Of a DNA stretch of 64,000 nt, positions 45,528 to 58,388 are shown piece by piece (the stretch's first letter is position 1; the number at the start of each line of letters is the position of its first letter). The notes under the pieces were generated by a model. The model worked only from the letters and a program-made list of their open reading frames with translations. It was not told where the DNA came from and ran no database searches. A program made the translations under genes and the position numbers. This DNA is from Carnegiea gigantea (lineage: Eukaryota; Streptophyta; Magnoliopsida; Caryophyllales; Cactaceae): the NCBI GenBank assembly GCA_029747015.1, contig JAKOGI010000436.1:103501-167500 (forward strand), written 5' to 3'.

Positions 45528-46726
45528 GGAGGGGCAGGATCGGACTAGGCGGGCAATAGTTAGGGCGTAGATGTGGATTAATGCAGCAGGGGAGCAGAGT
45601 AGCAAATTGATGTTATGCAAAGTATAATTTTGAAATGATAATTAAAACGAAATTGGAAATCACTGCATTAAAATTGAAATGAACAGAACAGACGAATAAA
45701 AACTTACTTTGATTTGAATTGATAAAACTTGATACAAGGCTTTGAATCAAAGCTTTTGGTGACGGAGTACAAGGGATATGGAGAAGGCTTTTGAGAGAAG
45801 GAGGAGGTGGAGAAGGTTTGTAGTGATTATTTGCTACGTGATTCGCATTCTGCCTAATACAGTGCTATGGAGTATCTATTTATAGAATACAATATGGAAT
45901 TAAATGTGTACAAGTGGACGATAAAGATTGAATCTTGTGTTGATAACTTTTGCCGATAATCTTGAATTATTGCTGCTTCATGTTGAACCTAGACTGGAAC
46001 CATGTCAAAAGTGAAACAGTGCTGAATAATAATGAACCTTGGACTGTTCTTGAATTATTATCCTTTTTGAACAGTATTCTGATGAGCTGTCTTCTTGAAC
46101 AGTATTCTTGAATAATTACTCTGATGAGCTATCTTCTTGAACATTATTCTTGAATAATTATTCTGATAAGCTGTCCCGAACAGTGTTTAGATAAGTTGTC
46201 GTGAACAGTATGCTTGAATAATTGTTCTGATGACTTGAATCGTTTGTCGGGATGAGTCATTGCCTTTGATGTTGACATGATGATGAGTCATGACCTTGTA
46301 TAATTACTTGCCGTGTTGAGTCATTGCCTTCAATGTTGACATGATGATGAGTCATTGCCTTCAATGTTGACATGATGATGAGTCATGGCTTGCATAATTA
46401 CTTATTGTGTTGAGTCATTGCCTATCTTGATGAGTTATTACTTTTGATACGGCATGATTGAATTGAGTATTGACACGCTGAATTGCCTTAATAATTGCTA
46501 GACATCTTTTTTGGCTTGCTCTTCTTGGAAATGCAACGTGGATGTTGAATTGATCTATGATTTTTGTGAATTGAACTTGGCAATGTAGACATTGATCTAA
46601 ACTTCTGAACTTGGATAGTGCTGGCTTGAATAAACCGCTGGCTTGAATGATCATGGAGATCCCTTGGATACTGCTAGCTTGAATGATCATGGGAGATCCT
46701 CTCCCGGGGCCTTGAGATTGAGTGGT
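45528..46726 (-). mobile_element. U11: promoter and leader fragment
   Basis: This is the 3' noncoding region, promoter and leader of a genome lying tandem with U10, cut at 46726 in the 3' noncoding region, so no coding sequence remains. TATAAATA is at 45884-45877. uORF1 is at 45848-45834 (MRIT). TGACTCA sites, with an extra duplicated copy of the AATGTTGACATGATGATGAG segment (about 46270-46385), lie at about 46440-46250. ACTGTTC repeats occupy about 46230-46060. Confidence 0.8.
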
Positions 46727-46970
46727 CCCCTGCTGCATTAATCCACATATAGACCCTAGCTATTGCCTGCCTAGGCCGATGTTGTCCCTCCTGGTATCAG
46801 AGCCAAGTTAGTACCCTTAGTTAGTGTCTAGCCGTTGCTAGCATTGGTCAGTTGTTGGTCAGCCCAGTAAGTCCATTGGTCAGCCGTGGTTAGGTGGTCC
46901 CGGTGGGGTGGTCCCAGTGGTCTCGGTAGAATGCGCATGACTCCTAACTAAGTGTTCAAACGTAACTCAG
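46727..46970 (+). promoter_or_regulatory. Leader end, PBS and post-PBS leader (U12)
   Basis: Leader starts at CCCCTGCTGCATTAATCC after the join with U11. PBS TGGTATCAGAGCCAAG is at 46792-46807. The uORF MRMTPN is at 46931-46951, 19 bases before the main ATG. Confidence 0.85.
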
Positions 46971-47745
46971 ATGGCCTCTTGGGTTAGAGATCGTCTTAGT
47001 TTAGGTAGTAGTAAGAACTCAAATGTGGTAAACAGTAGGGAAGTTAGTTGTCAAGTTGATGTGTCTAATTGGAAAATTCCTAAACAAAAGATAGAAACAA
47101 TTTATCAAATAGGTAAGTTCAATTTCAATAATGCTTTATTGATAAAAGATCATGAAGAAACATTTAGTATAGACGAAGAATTTCAAACTATTAAATTACT
47201 TTCAAAAGTTGCTATGAAAAAATATCAAGAGAAATATCGATACATTCATTTTGGCATGATTCAAGTAGCACTCAAACCTTTAATAAAATTAGGATTAGAT
47301 TGTCCTATATTCATGGCCCTAAGAAACAATAGATTAATACGTTACAAAGATTCGTTATTAGCCATGATTCAAACTAATATTTGCAATGGTCCCATATATT
47401 TTAATTATTGTCCAAATTCTTCAGTAGATTTAAATGACCCTTGGATTATGGATACCTTAGTGTTAGATATCCATATTTCTAATATCTAAAATGATTTGAA
47501 GGTTCAATTTCGTGAGCTTTCAAGAAATTTTGCTACTACCTACAGAGTATATTTCAAATTACTATCATCCCAACTTAATCCAAATGTCTATTAAAACCTA
47601 CTTTAGATGAAACCATATTATTAAAAGTTAAATCAGATAATATTACTACCTTTGCTTCTAAATTATTAAAATGGAATGAAATTACTATTCCTCAAGAATT
47701 GATCATTCAAAATATCAGACCACAAAGAAATATTGCTCAAAAAAA
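46971..47745 (+). pseudogene. Movement protein region (U12)
   Basis: Open for 172 codons (46971-47489) from MASWVRDRLSLGSSKNS through FGMIQVALKPLIKLGLDCPIF and ICNGPIYFNYCPNSSVDLND to a CAA-to-TAA stop after HISNI. A one-base deletion near 47583 shifts the remaining part (KLLSSQLNP region). The last part joins to capsid at KQIIKEPNGRILIRF. It is typical of the B-type 5' end. Confidence 0.78.
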
Positions 47746-50180
47746 AATTAAACAAATAATAAAAGAGCCTAATGGTCGAATATTAATAAGATTTAATTCA
47801 AGTAAAGAACATAGTCTATCTTTAAAACCTTTAGAAAATCTAGAACTCTCTCGGACTTCATATTCAATGCCCTCTAAGTCTTCTAATTATAATTATTTAA
47901 AAGATAATCAAGTTGAAGATACTTAAAAAATTTATTACAAAGCTCCAATAGCTGAGCCAATAGATGAAGCCACTTCATCCATAGCTTCCTCAACTTATTC
48001 AACCATACAACCTCCATCATTTCTTCAATTAATGTTATTGAAAAGCGCTTTGAAATCAATAAAGATTACTTACGTCAAAATTTCAATTCCATAGAAAATA
48101 AGGTCAAAAGAGAATGGTTCCTTTCACACTTTGATTTAAATGCTCAAACATTCATTAGTCAAGAATGGTATTCATTCATGGAAAGACACCAAGTTAATGT
48201 TATTTTCTTTAATTGGTGGGCTATGTTTGCCTCTGATGATAATCTTCCAGACCCATTCTAAGTCAAAGAAATAAATACTAATATTAATTTTGCTAAAAAA
48301 TAGGCACTCAAAAATGGTCAAATAATTACTTCCTTTATTCCTCCATTAGAAAAAATTATTTTAAAAACTCCTGAAGGTAATATTCCAGCCACTCTATTCA
48401 AAATAGGTAGAAATGATATAGAAAATAGTCAAGTAATTCTAAGTAATATTAAAAAGGTATATCATCAAAATAATTATACAAATCAAGTATTACATATAGT
48501 GTCTCAACAAGTCAATATGGTCTCTACTCAAGTTGAAGCAATTGTTAAAAAACAACAAATTGATTCATTAACTGAAAAATTAGAAAATTTAGATATTAAT
48601 GACAATAAAAAGGATAAACCAAACTTCTTAGATGATATTGCAAAACCCTTATTCAAAATAAGACGTTCAAATAAATTAGAACTCCCAAATACTAGTACTC
48701 CTTTAATTTCTAAGATCGATGAAAAATTAAAAGAAGCGAAAACTTCAACCCACAATCCAGTGAGCAATACAATTAATATTTTAGAAAAAGATTTATCCCT
48801 ATCAGATGATGAGTTTTAAAATATTAATAAAATATACAAAAAGGAAATTCCATATTATTCTAAGCGAACCCCTCCAGATCTTCACCTTGAAAGTACTAAA
48901 ACAATAAATACTGAAAACTTTGCTGGTGATTCAATATATGAATGGAATATTGATGGTCGTAGTGACCATGAAATATTTATAATACTCCAAAGAATGTTAA
49001 TTGCGTATACAACCTATTCAACTAAACATGCAATAGATTCACAAGCTTTTGATTTATTAACCTCTGGATTTACTGGTATACTCAAAAATTGGTGGGAGAA
49101 TTAAATTCAAAAAGAGGAACGTAATAAAATCAGAACTCACACCAATTCTCAAGGACAACTAGATAAAACATTAATTTATACAATAATTAGTAATTTTCTT
49201 GGAAGTCCAAAAGATATTACTGCTGCAATAGATATTCTTTTAACAAATTTAAAATGTCCAACCCTCGAAGATTACAATTGGTACAAAGATAATTTTTAAC
49301 ATATCTATTAAAAAGAGAAGACTGTCGTCAATCTTATTGGAAGGAAAAATTTATTTCAGGATTACCATCTTTATTTTCTCAAAGAATATTCAATAAATTA
49401 AGTGAAGTCATCAGTAAAGGTCCAATTCCATTCGAACAAATTACATTTGGTCAATCATTAAGTTTTATTAAAAAAGAAGGAATTTCATTATGTAGTGAAT
49501 TAAAACTATAAGCGAGATATTCAACAGATAAAGCTACTAAACGAAAAGAATTAGGTTCTTTTTGTGAAGCATTTTGTCTTCCAAAGTTAGACACTCCATC
49601 TGTTAAAAAACGAAGAAATACTCAAATTAGTAAGAGGAAACAATATACTACTAGAAAGCCAAATTACAAAAAATTTAAGTCCTAAAAAGACTACTCCATA
49701 AAAGAAAGTCGATAATACTAATACTTATTATAAATGTGGTAAATTAGGTCACTATGCAAAAAATTGTAAAGTTAAAAAGAAACTCAATGAAATATATGTC
49801 GAATATCCAGACATTCAAGAGAAATTAATTGCATTATTTGAACTCAAAGATACGCCTATTCAATCAGAAAATCCATCATCCTCCTCTGATTATGAAGACA
49901 ATAATGTCAATGAATTAAAAAGTAATTCAAGTGAATTTTCATCAGGTAATAAGTCCTCAAGATTATGCTATAATTGTATTAATGTTATAACTACTAATAA
50001 TAATGAAAAAGAATTTTTATTAGATTTAATTGAACAAATTCAAGATACAGAATTATGAAAAGAGTATTTACAAAAATTCAAAAGTATATTAATAGAAGAA
50101 GATTCTTTAAAACCCCCTCATAAGGTAAGTATCAATAAAATATTTGAAACACGTGAGATTCCAAACATTTTAAAGGCAGT
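47746..50180 (+). pseudogene. Capsid polyprotein region (U12)
   Basis: Open pieces include the end of 47699-47926 and 48499-48819. The N-terminal part (KPLENLELSRTSYSMPSKSSN) resembles U10 and other B-type copies. From about 48200 it carries the U7-specific features: an AAATAG stop at about 48298-48303, NDIENSQ and IKKVYHQ with SNI. A switch of ancestry therefore lies around 48000-48200. The knuckle (49726-49767) has Tyr for the first Cys. Several indels occur (about 49165, 49290, 49672). Confidence 0.82.
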
Positions 50181-52343
50181 TAATATTCAAGACTTGAAAA
50201 GCGAAGTTAATATATTAAAAGAACAAATTAAAAATTTACGAAAAGATTTATGTTCATTGCAGACAAAAGATCTTGAATTAGAAACTAGATTAACATTAAT
50301 AGAAAACAGACCTTCTACTTCAAACATTCAAACAGAAGATACTCCTACTGATCAGCAATTTGTTTCAACTATTAATTAAATAAATTTTCAAAAATGATAT
50401 ATTCATATTACTCTTAAAATTAAGGATAGTTTTGAATTCAATACTATTGCACTCTTAGATAGTAGTGCAGATCAAAATTGTATACAGGAATGATTAATTC
50501 CCTCAATATATTATGAAAAGACAAAAGAATGACTCTATAGTGCTAACGGTATGGCATTACAAATTAAGTATAAATTATCAAATGCTTACATCTGCAATCA
50601 AGGATATTGTTTCAAAAACTCATTTATTTTAGTACGAGATTTAGGTCAAGAAGTTATTCTTGGAACTTCTTTTATTACTCAAATCTATCTATTTAAAGTA
50701 GATCAAATTGGTGTGCATACGAAAATTATGGGAACTACAATATCATTCAAATTTGTTACCCCTATTTATCAAAAAGATTTATCTTTATTACATAGTTTCG
50801 CAATATTAAAACAAATTAATCTTCTTCATGAAAAGAAAAAACATATTCATTTTTTACAAAACGAAATTGTTTATAAAAAAATTGAAGAAAGGTTACAACA
50901 ACCCTCTATCCAAAACAAGATACATGAACTACAAACATTGCTTAAAATGAAGTATGCTCTGATCTTCCCAATGCATTTTGGCAAAGAAAAAAGCATATAA
51001 TATCACTTCCTTATGAAAAAGATTTCCCCGAAAAAAATATTCCAACCAAAGCTAGACCTATTCAGATGAATAAAAAAACTCCTTAAATTTTGTAAAAGAG
51101 AAATAGAAACATTATTAAAAAAGGGATTAATTAGACCATCTAAATCTCCTTGGAGTTATGCAGCATTTTATGTTAATAATCAAGCCGAAAAAGAATGCGA
51201 CATCCCTCGTTTAGTTATTAATTATAAACCATTACACAAAGTTTTGCAATGGATAAGATATCCAATTCCCAATAAATGTGATCTACTCAATCGCTTGTAT
51301 GATGCAAAAATATTCTCAAAATTTGATATGAAAAGTGGTTTTTGGCAAATTCAAATTAAAGAAGAAGACAGATATAAGACAACATTTACAGTTCCATTCG
51401 GACATTATGAGTGGAATGTCATGCCTTTTGGATTAAAAAATGCACCTTCAAAATTTCAAACATTATGAATGATATTTTCAATCCTTACACTCATTTCACA
51501 ATAGTTTATATAGATGATGTCCTTGTCTATTCAAATAATATTGATCAACACTTTAAACATCTTCATACCTTTTTACATCTTATCAAAAAGAACAGATTAG
51601 TTATATCTGCACCTAAAATGAAATTATGCCAAACCAAAATTAGATTTTTAGGACATAATATCTACCAAGGCACTATACGCCCAATTGCTAGAGCCATTGA
51701 ATTTGCAGATAAATTTTCCGATGAAATCAAAGATAAAAATCAATTACAATGATTTTTGGATTGTCTAAATTATGTATCTGATTTTCTCCCAAATCTAAGA
51801 AAGTTCTGTGAACCCCTCTATGAACGATTACGCAAAAATTCTCCTCTTTGGTCTGAAGAGCATACTAATATTGTCAGAATACTCAAACAAAAGGTCAAAG
51901 CCTTACCATGTCTAGGAATACCGCACCCAAGTGCATTTGTGATAGTCCAAACCGATGCATCTGAACTAGGTTACGGTGGTATCCTTAAACAAAAGAAACT
52001 CTCCTCAGATTCTATCAAACAAATAGTTCGTTACCATTCCGGCATTTGGAATGAAACCCAAAAAAATTATTCAACAATTAAAAAGAAAATTTTATCGATC
52101 GCTTTATATATTTCTAAATTTCAAGATGATTTGTTTAATAAAAAATTTCTTCTTCGCATAGATTGCAAATCTGCAAAAGAAATTCTTCAAAAGGATGTTC
52201 AAAATATTGTTTCTAAACAAATATTTGCTCTCAGGCAGGCTATTCTGTCTGCTTTTGATTTTGACATTGACTTTATTCAAGGCAAAGACAACTCTTTACC
52301 CGATTTTTTAATACGAGAATTTTTACAAGGATCCCATCATTAA
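50181..52343 (+). pseudogene. Protease, RT and RNase H region (U12)
   Basis: The linker is open in 50194-50379. The protease motif is DSSAD (Asp at 50458-50460), so the catalytic-loop Gly is Ser. Open pieces: 50551-51000 (protease end, RT entry), 51244-51468 and 51411-51752 (RT core, YIDD at 51507-51518, frame change by a lost base near 51467). The piece 51756-52343 (195 codons) holds RNase H with IVQTDASELGYGGILKQ and the intact end EFLQGSHH. A TGA near 51750 lies between RT and RNase H. The RNase H part is the longest open one in the window. Confidence 0.88.
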
Positions 52344-52593
52344 CTCCAGAAATCCAGTTAACCTCCTCAATAAACTCCAATTACTTCAAAAACAAAACCA
52401 ATTATGGTTCATCTCCAAAACTACCTCATCTAATGCACTTGATACACTCCAGTTACTCAAGAAAGAGATCACATTACTCAAACCACAAAAACAATTATTG
52501 ATATCCAAGGCTATCTCATCAGATTCATTCTCAGTTCATTCAGATTATGACCCCTGAGGTGGTCCTTGTGCTCAAGATCCTTATGAGTATTAA
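52344..52593 (+). other. Conserved 3' short reading frame after RNase H (U12)
   Basis: The Leu-rich stretch (NLLNKLQLLQKQNQLWFISK, LQLLKKEITLLKPQK) is uninterrupted up to a TGA within the common tail (about 52555). A family-position stop lies at 52591-52593. There is no ATG. The frame differs from RNase H. Confidence 0.42.
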
Positions 52594-53861
52594 GTAGATT
52601 TTCTACTCCTAGTCGTTATTCAAAAAAAAAAACAAAAAAAAAAACAAACAAAACAAGAAAAGAGCCCGCAAAGGTCTTGACCTTTGACAAAAGTAAGGGC
52701 CATTATCTCTTTACGCAGTTTTTCTTTTGCAGGATTCCATCCTTTTCCACACCACCCAATCTCAAGGCCCCGGGAGGGTATCTCCCATGATCATTCAAGC
52801 CAGCAATTCAAGGCAGCAATATCCAAGTTCAGAAGTCCAGATCAATGTCCACGTTGCCAAGTTCAATTCCAAAAATCAAAGAACAATTCAATGAATAAGA
52901 TGTCCATAGAAGACTAGCAATTAATGATGCAATTCAATATCCACATTGCATTTCAATATCCAAGAAGATCGAGTCAAAATTGATGTCTAACAATAAGGCA
53001 ATTCAACGTGTCAACACTCAATTCAATCATGCCTTATCAAGACAATGACTCATCAAGACAGGTAATGACTCAACACGACAAGTAAGTATGCAAGGCCATG
53101 ACTCATCATCATATCAACATCAAAGGCAATGACTCAACACGCCAAGTAATTATGCAAGGCCATGACTCATCATCACATCAACATCAAAGGCAATGACTCA
53201 TCCCGACAAACGGTTCAAGTCATCAAAACAATTATTCAAGAATACTGTTCAAGAAGATAGCTCATCAGAGTAATTATTCGAGAATACTGTTCAAGAAGAC
53301 AGCTCATCAAAATACTGTTCAAAAAAGACAATAATTCAAGAACAGTTCAAGGTTCATTATTACTCAGTACTGTTTTACTTTTGACATGGTTCCAATCCAA
53401 GTTCAACACGAAGCAGTAATAATTCAAGATTATCGGCAAAAGTTATCAACACAAGATTCAATCTTTATCGTCCACTTGTACACATTTAATTCCATCTTGT
53501 ATTCTATAAATAGATACTCCACAGCGTTATATCATGCAGAATGCAAATCACGTAGCAAAAAATCACTACAAACCTTCTCCACCTCCTTCTTCTCTCAAAA
53601 AGCCTTCCCCACATCCCTTGTACTCCATCACCAAGAGCTTCGATTCAAATCCTTGTATCAAGTTTTATCAATTCAAATCAAAGTAAGTTTTTATTCATCT
53701 ACTTTGTTTATTTCAATTTCGATTTTGTTATTGCCAATTTCGTTTTAATTATTATTTCAAAATTATACTTTGCATAACATCAATTTGCTACTCCGCTCCC
53801 CTGCTGCATTAATCCACATCTAGGCTCTAACTATTGCCCGCCTAGGTCGATCCTGCTTTCC
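52594..53861 (+). promoter_or_regulatory. 3' region, promoter and leader (U12)
   Basis: Contains the hairpin, A-run, CAAAGGTC-TT-GACCTTTG near 52667-52686, and TGACTCA copies (about 53045-53200). ACTGTTC repeats are fewer than in U7. TATAAATA is at 53505-53512 and uORF1 (MQIT) at 53541-53555. A small deletion (GATGTCTAACAATAAGG) is shared with U7. Confidence 0.78.
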
Positions 53862-54028
53862 TGGTATCAGAGCCAAGTTAGTGTCTAGCCGTTGCTAGTG
53901 TTGGTCAGCTGGTGGTTAGCCCTAGTAAGTCCGTTGGTCAGCCGTGGTTAGGTGGTCCCGGTGGAGTGGTCCCAGTGGTCCCGATAAAATGTGCGTGACT
54001 CCTAACTAAGTGTTCAAACGTAACTCAG
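53862..54028 (+). promoter_or_regulatory. PBS and post-PBS leader with uORF (U13)
   Basis: PBS TGGTATCAGAGCCAAG is at 53862-53877, followed by a small deletion that removes the TACCCTTAGT stretch. The uORF MCVTPN is at 53989-54009. Confidence 0.85.
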
Positions 54029-55020
54029 ATGGCGTCTTGGGTTAGAGATCGTCTTAGTTTAGGTAGTAGTAAGAACTCAAATGTAGTTAACAGTACGGAA
54101 GTTAGTTGTCAAGTTGATGTGTCTAATTGGAAAATTCCTAAACAAAAGATAGAAACAATTTATCAAATAGGTAAGTTCGATTTCAATAGTGCTTTATCAA
54201 TAAAACATCATGAAGAAACATTTAGTATAGACGAAGAATTTCAAACTATTAAATTACTTTCAAAAGTTGCTATCAAAAAATATCAAGAGAAATATCGATA
54301 CATTCATTTTGGCATTATTCAAGTAGCACTCAAACCTTTAACAATATTAGGATTAGATTGTCCTATATTGATGGCCCTAAGAGACAATAGATTAATACGT
54401 TACAAAGATTCATTATTAGCCATGATTCAAGTAGCACTCAAACCTTTAACAATATTAGGATTAGATTGTCCTATATTGATGGCCCTAAGAGACAATAGAT
54501 TAATACGTTACAAAGATTCATTATTAGCCATGATTCAAGTAGCACTCAAACCTTTAACAATATTAGGATTAGATTGTCCTATATTGATGGCCCTAAGAGA
54601 CAATAGATTAATACGTTACAAAGATTTGTTATTAGCCATGATTCACACTAATATTTGCAATGGTCCCATATATTTTAATGGTTGTCCAAATTATTCAGTA
54701 GATTTAAATGACCTTTGGATTATGGATACCTTAGTGTTAGATATCCATCTTCCTAATATCCAAAATGATTTGAAGGTTCAATTTCGTGAGCTTTCAAGAA
54801 ATTTTGCTATTACCTACAGAGTATATTTCAAATTACTATCATCCCAACTTAATCCAAAATGTCTATTAAAACCTACTTTAGATGAAACCAAATTATTAAA
54901 AGCTAAATCAGATAATATTAATACCTTTACTCCTAAATTATTAAAATGGAATGAAATTACTATTCCCCAAGAATTCATTATTTAAAATACTAGACCAAAA
55001 GAAATATTGCTCAAAAGAAT
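54029..55020 (+). pseudogene. Movement protein with in-frame triplication (U13)
   Basis: Open from 54029 to 54985 (318 codons), the longest movement-protein frame here. It has the usual N-terminus, IETIYQIGKFDFNSALSIKH, YRYIHFGIIQVALKPL, then three tandem copies of a 36-residue segment, followed by ICNGPIYFNGCPNYSVDLND, VLDIHLPNIQNDLKVQF and FAITYRVYFKLLSSQ. It ends at a CAA-to-TAA after PQEFII. The junction to the capsid (KQIIEEPNGRILIRF) is in another frame after a base loss near 54994. The triplication would lengthen a core segment and probably disrupt folding. Confidence 0.8.
54317..54640 (+). repeat. 108-base tandem triplication inside MP
   Basis: Three consecutive 108-base units (54317-54424, 54425-54532, 54533-54640) differ at only a few bases. 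All other movement-protein copies have one. Each unit begins ATTCAAGTAGCACTCAAACC and ends in GCCATG. The single-copy form is flanked by CATGATTCAA on both sides, which gives a simple slippage or unequal-crossover origin. Confidence 0.95.
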
Positions 55021-57440
55021 ATTAAGCAAATAATAGAAGAGCCTAATGGTAGAATATTAATAAGATTTAATTCAAGTAAAGAACATAGTCTATCTTCAAA
55101 ATCTTTAAAAAATATAGAACTCCCTCGAACTTCATATTCAATACCTTCTAGGTCCTCTAATTATGATTATTTAAAAGATAATAAAGTTGAAGATGCTCAA
55201 AAAATTTATCACAAAACTCCAATAGCTGAGCTAATAGATGAACCTACTTCATCAATAGGTTCTCCAACTTACTCAACCATACAACCTCCATCATTTTCTT
55301 CAATTAATGTTATTTCAAAGCCCTTTGAAATCAATAAAGATTACTTACGTCAAAATTTCAATTCAATAGAGAATAAGGTCAAAAGAGAATAGTTCCTTTC
55401 ACACTTTTATTTAAATACTCAAGCATTCATTAGGCAAGAATGATATTCATTCATGGAAAGATACCGAGTCAATGTTACTTTCTTTAATTGGTGGGCTACG
55501 TTTGCCTCTGATAATAATCTCCCAGACCCATTCCAAGTCAAAGAAATAAATACTAATATTAATTTTACGAAAAAATGGACACTCAAAAATGGTCAAATAA
55601 TTACTTCTTTTATTTCTCCATTAGAAGAAATTATTTTCAGAACTCCTGAAGGTAATATTTCAGCCACTCCATTCAAAATAGGTAGAAATGATACAGAAAA
55701 TAGTCAAGTAATTCTAAGTGATATTGAAAAGGTATATCATCAAAATAATTATACAAATCAAGTATTACATACAGTGTCTCAACAAGTAAGCAATTGTTAA
55801 AAAAACAAGAAATTGATTCATTAACTGAAAAATTAGAAAATTTAGATATTAATGATACTAAAAAAGATAAGCCAAACTTCTTAGATGATATTGCAAAACC
55901 CTTGTTCAAAATAAGATGTTCAAATAAATTAGAACTCCCAGATACTAATACTCTTTTAATTTCCAAGATTGATGAAAAATTAAAGGAAGCGAAAACTTCA
56001 ACCCACAACCCGATTAACAATACAGTTAATATTTTAGAAAAAGATTTATCCCTATCAGATGACGAGTTTCAAAGCATTAATAAAATATATAAAAAAGAAA
56101 TTCCATATTATTCCAAGCAAACTCCTCAAGATCTTCACCTTGAAAGTGCTAAAACAATAATTACTGAAAACTTTGCTGGTGATTCAATATATGAATGGAA
56201 TATTGATGGTCGTAGTGACCATGAAATATTTATAACACTCCAAAGAATGTTAATTACTTATACAGCCTATTCAACTAAACATGCAACAGATTTACAAGCT
56301 TTTGATTTATTAACCTTTGGATTAACTGGTATACTCAAAAATTGGTAGAAGAATTATATTCAAGAAGGAGAACGTAATCAAATCAGAACTCATATAAATT
56401 CTCAAGGACAACTAGATAATATAGAAACATTAATTTATACAATAGTTACTAATTTCCTTGCAAGTCCAAAAGATATTACTGCTGCAACAGATATTTTTTT
56501 AACAAATTTAAAATGTCCAACCCTCGCAGTTTACAATTGGTATAGAGATACATTTTTAACGTATCTATTAAAAAGAGAAGACTGTCGTCAACCTTATTGG
56601 AAAGAAAAATTTATTTCAGAATTACCATCTTTATTTTCTCAAGGAATATTCAATAAATTAAGTGAACTCATCAGTAAAGGTCCAATTCCATTCGAACAAA
56701 TTACGTTTGGTCAATTATCAAGTTTTATTAAAAAAGAAGAAATTTCATTATGTAATGAATTAATATTACAAGTAAGATATTCAAAAGATAAAGCTACTAA
56801 ACGAAAAAAATTAAGTTCTTTTTGTGAAGCATTTTGTCTTCCAAAATTAGAAGCTCCATCTGTCAAAAAACAAAGAAATACTCAAATTAATGACAAGAAA
56901 TAATATACTAAAAGAAAGCCAAATTACAAAAATTTAAGTCCTAAAAAGACTACTCTAAAAAAGAAAGTCGATAATACTAATACTTATTATAAATATGGTA
57001 AATTAGGTCACTATGCAAAAAATTGTAAAGTCAAAAAGAAACTCAATGAAATATGTGCCGAATATCCAGATATTCAAGATAAATTAATTGCATTATTTGA
57101 ACTCAAACATACACCTATTCAATCAGAAAATTCATCATCCTCCTCTTATTCTGAAGACAATAATGTCAATAAATTAGAAAGTAATTCAAGTGAATATTCA
57201 TCAGGTAATGAGTACTCAAGATTATGCTATAAGTGTATTGATGTTATAATTACTAATAATAATGAAAAAGAATTTTTATTAGATTTAATTGAACAAATTC
57301 AAGATACAGAATCACGAAAAGAGTATTTACAAAAACTCAAGAGTATATTAATGAAAGAAGATTCTTTAAAACCCCCTCATAAGGTAAGTATTAATAAAAT
57401 ATTTGAAACACGTGAGATTCCAAATATTTTAAAAGCAGTT
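55021..57440 (+). pseudogene. Capsid polyprotein region (U13)
   Basis: Open pieces 55453-55800 (FFNWWATFASDNNLPDPF) and 55794-56348 (SLTEKLENLDINDTKK to LTGILKNW). A deletion near 55787 removes the MVSTQVE segment. Stops at about 55390 (TGG to TAG) and 55441 (TGG to TGA, shared with U7 and U8). The knuckle at 56985-57026 has Tyr at both of the first two Cys positions; the second change is shared with U8. Not functional. Confidence 0.82.
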
Positions 57441-58374
57441 AATATTCAAGACTTGAAAAGCGAGGTTAATATATTAAAAGAACAAATTAAAAATTTACAG
57501 AAAGATTTATGTTCATTATAGACAAAAGATCTTGAATTAGAAACAAGATTAACATTAATAGAAAACAGACCTTCTTCCTCAAACATTCAAATAGAAGATA
57601 CTCCCACTGATCAACAATTTGTTTCAACTATTAATCAAATAAATTTTCAAAAATGGTATATTCATATTACTCTTAAAATTAAAGATAATTTTGAATTCAG
57701 TACTATTGCACTCTTAGATAGTGGTGTAGATCAAAATTGTATACAAGAAGAATTAATTCCCTCAATATATTATGAAAAAAACAAAAGAACGACTCCATAG
57801 TGCTAACGGCGTGGCATTACAAATTAAGTATAAATTATCAAATGCTTACATCTGCAATCAGGGATATTGTTTCAAAAACTCATTTATTTTAGTATGAGAT
57901 TTAGGTCAAGAAGTTATTCTTGAAACTCCTTTTATTACTCAAATCTATCCATTTAAAGTAGATCAAATTGGTGTGCATATAGAAATTATGGGAACTACAA
58001 TATCGTTCAAATTTGTTATCCTTATTTATCAAGAAGATTTATCTTTATTGCAAAACACCTCAATATCAAGACAACTCAATATAATTGAATGTAATAATCC
58101 AAAACATTGGTATAAATTAGAGAAACTTGAAGTCATGAAACGACTCGATAATGATCAAAAAGAATTACAAGAAATAAATCAACAACTAGATGAATTAAAC
58201 ATTTACCTACGCAATCATGTTGCATCAGCAAATTTCAATGAATTTTATATAAAATGGTTGCATAATTATTATCAATTTGTGTGCCAGCGTCATGATCTAA
58301 AAAGGACCATAGAATATTGGAAAACCAATCTTAGAATACTCAATACCTGCATAGGCCAATATCAAATCATATAG
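57441..58374 (+). pseudogene. Protease plus B-type tail (U13)
   Basis: The protease has DSGVD (Asp at 57717-57719), preceded by EFSTIAL, a variant shared with U8. An inserted A near 57777 and a stop near 57898 break it. The B-type tail is fully open in 57973-58374: IIECNNPKHWYKLEKLEVMK, then a Gln/Glu/Leu-rich helix and KWLHNYYQFVCQRH, ending at TAG 58372-58374. This is the best-preserved tail. Confidence 0.82.
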
Positions 58375-58388
58375 CCTCAACCCATTCA

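Larger units (their letters stand above)
46727..53861 (+). mobile_element. U12: MP-plus-RT unit (recombinant or undivided form)
   Basis: The unit has PBS (46792), movement protein, capsid, protease, RT, RNase H, 3' region, TATA (53505) and leader to the PBS of U13. PBS to PBS is 7,070 bases, about 600 longer than A- or B-type units. From the capsid onward it shares private mutations with U7 (A-type), while its 5' part resembles B-type units. Confidence 0.85.

Noticed and set aside
54317..54640. Triplication as an ancient functional repeat in the movement protein
   Set aside because: Only one unit has it and the copies are almost identical, so it is a late slippage event.
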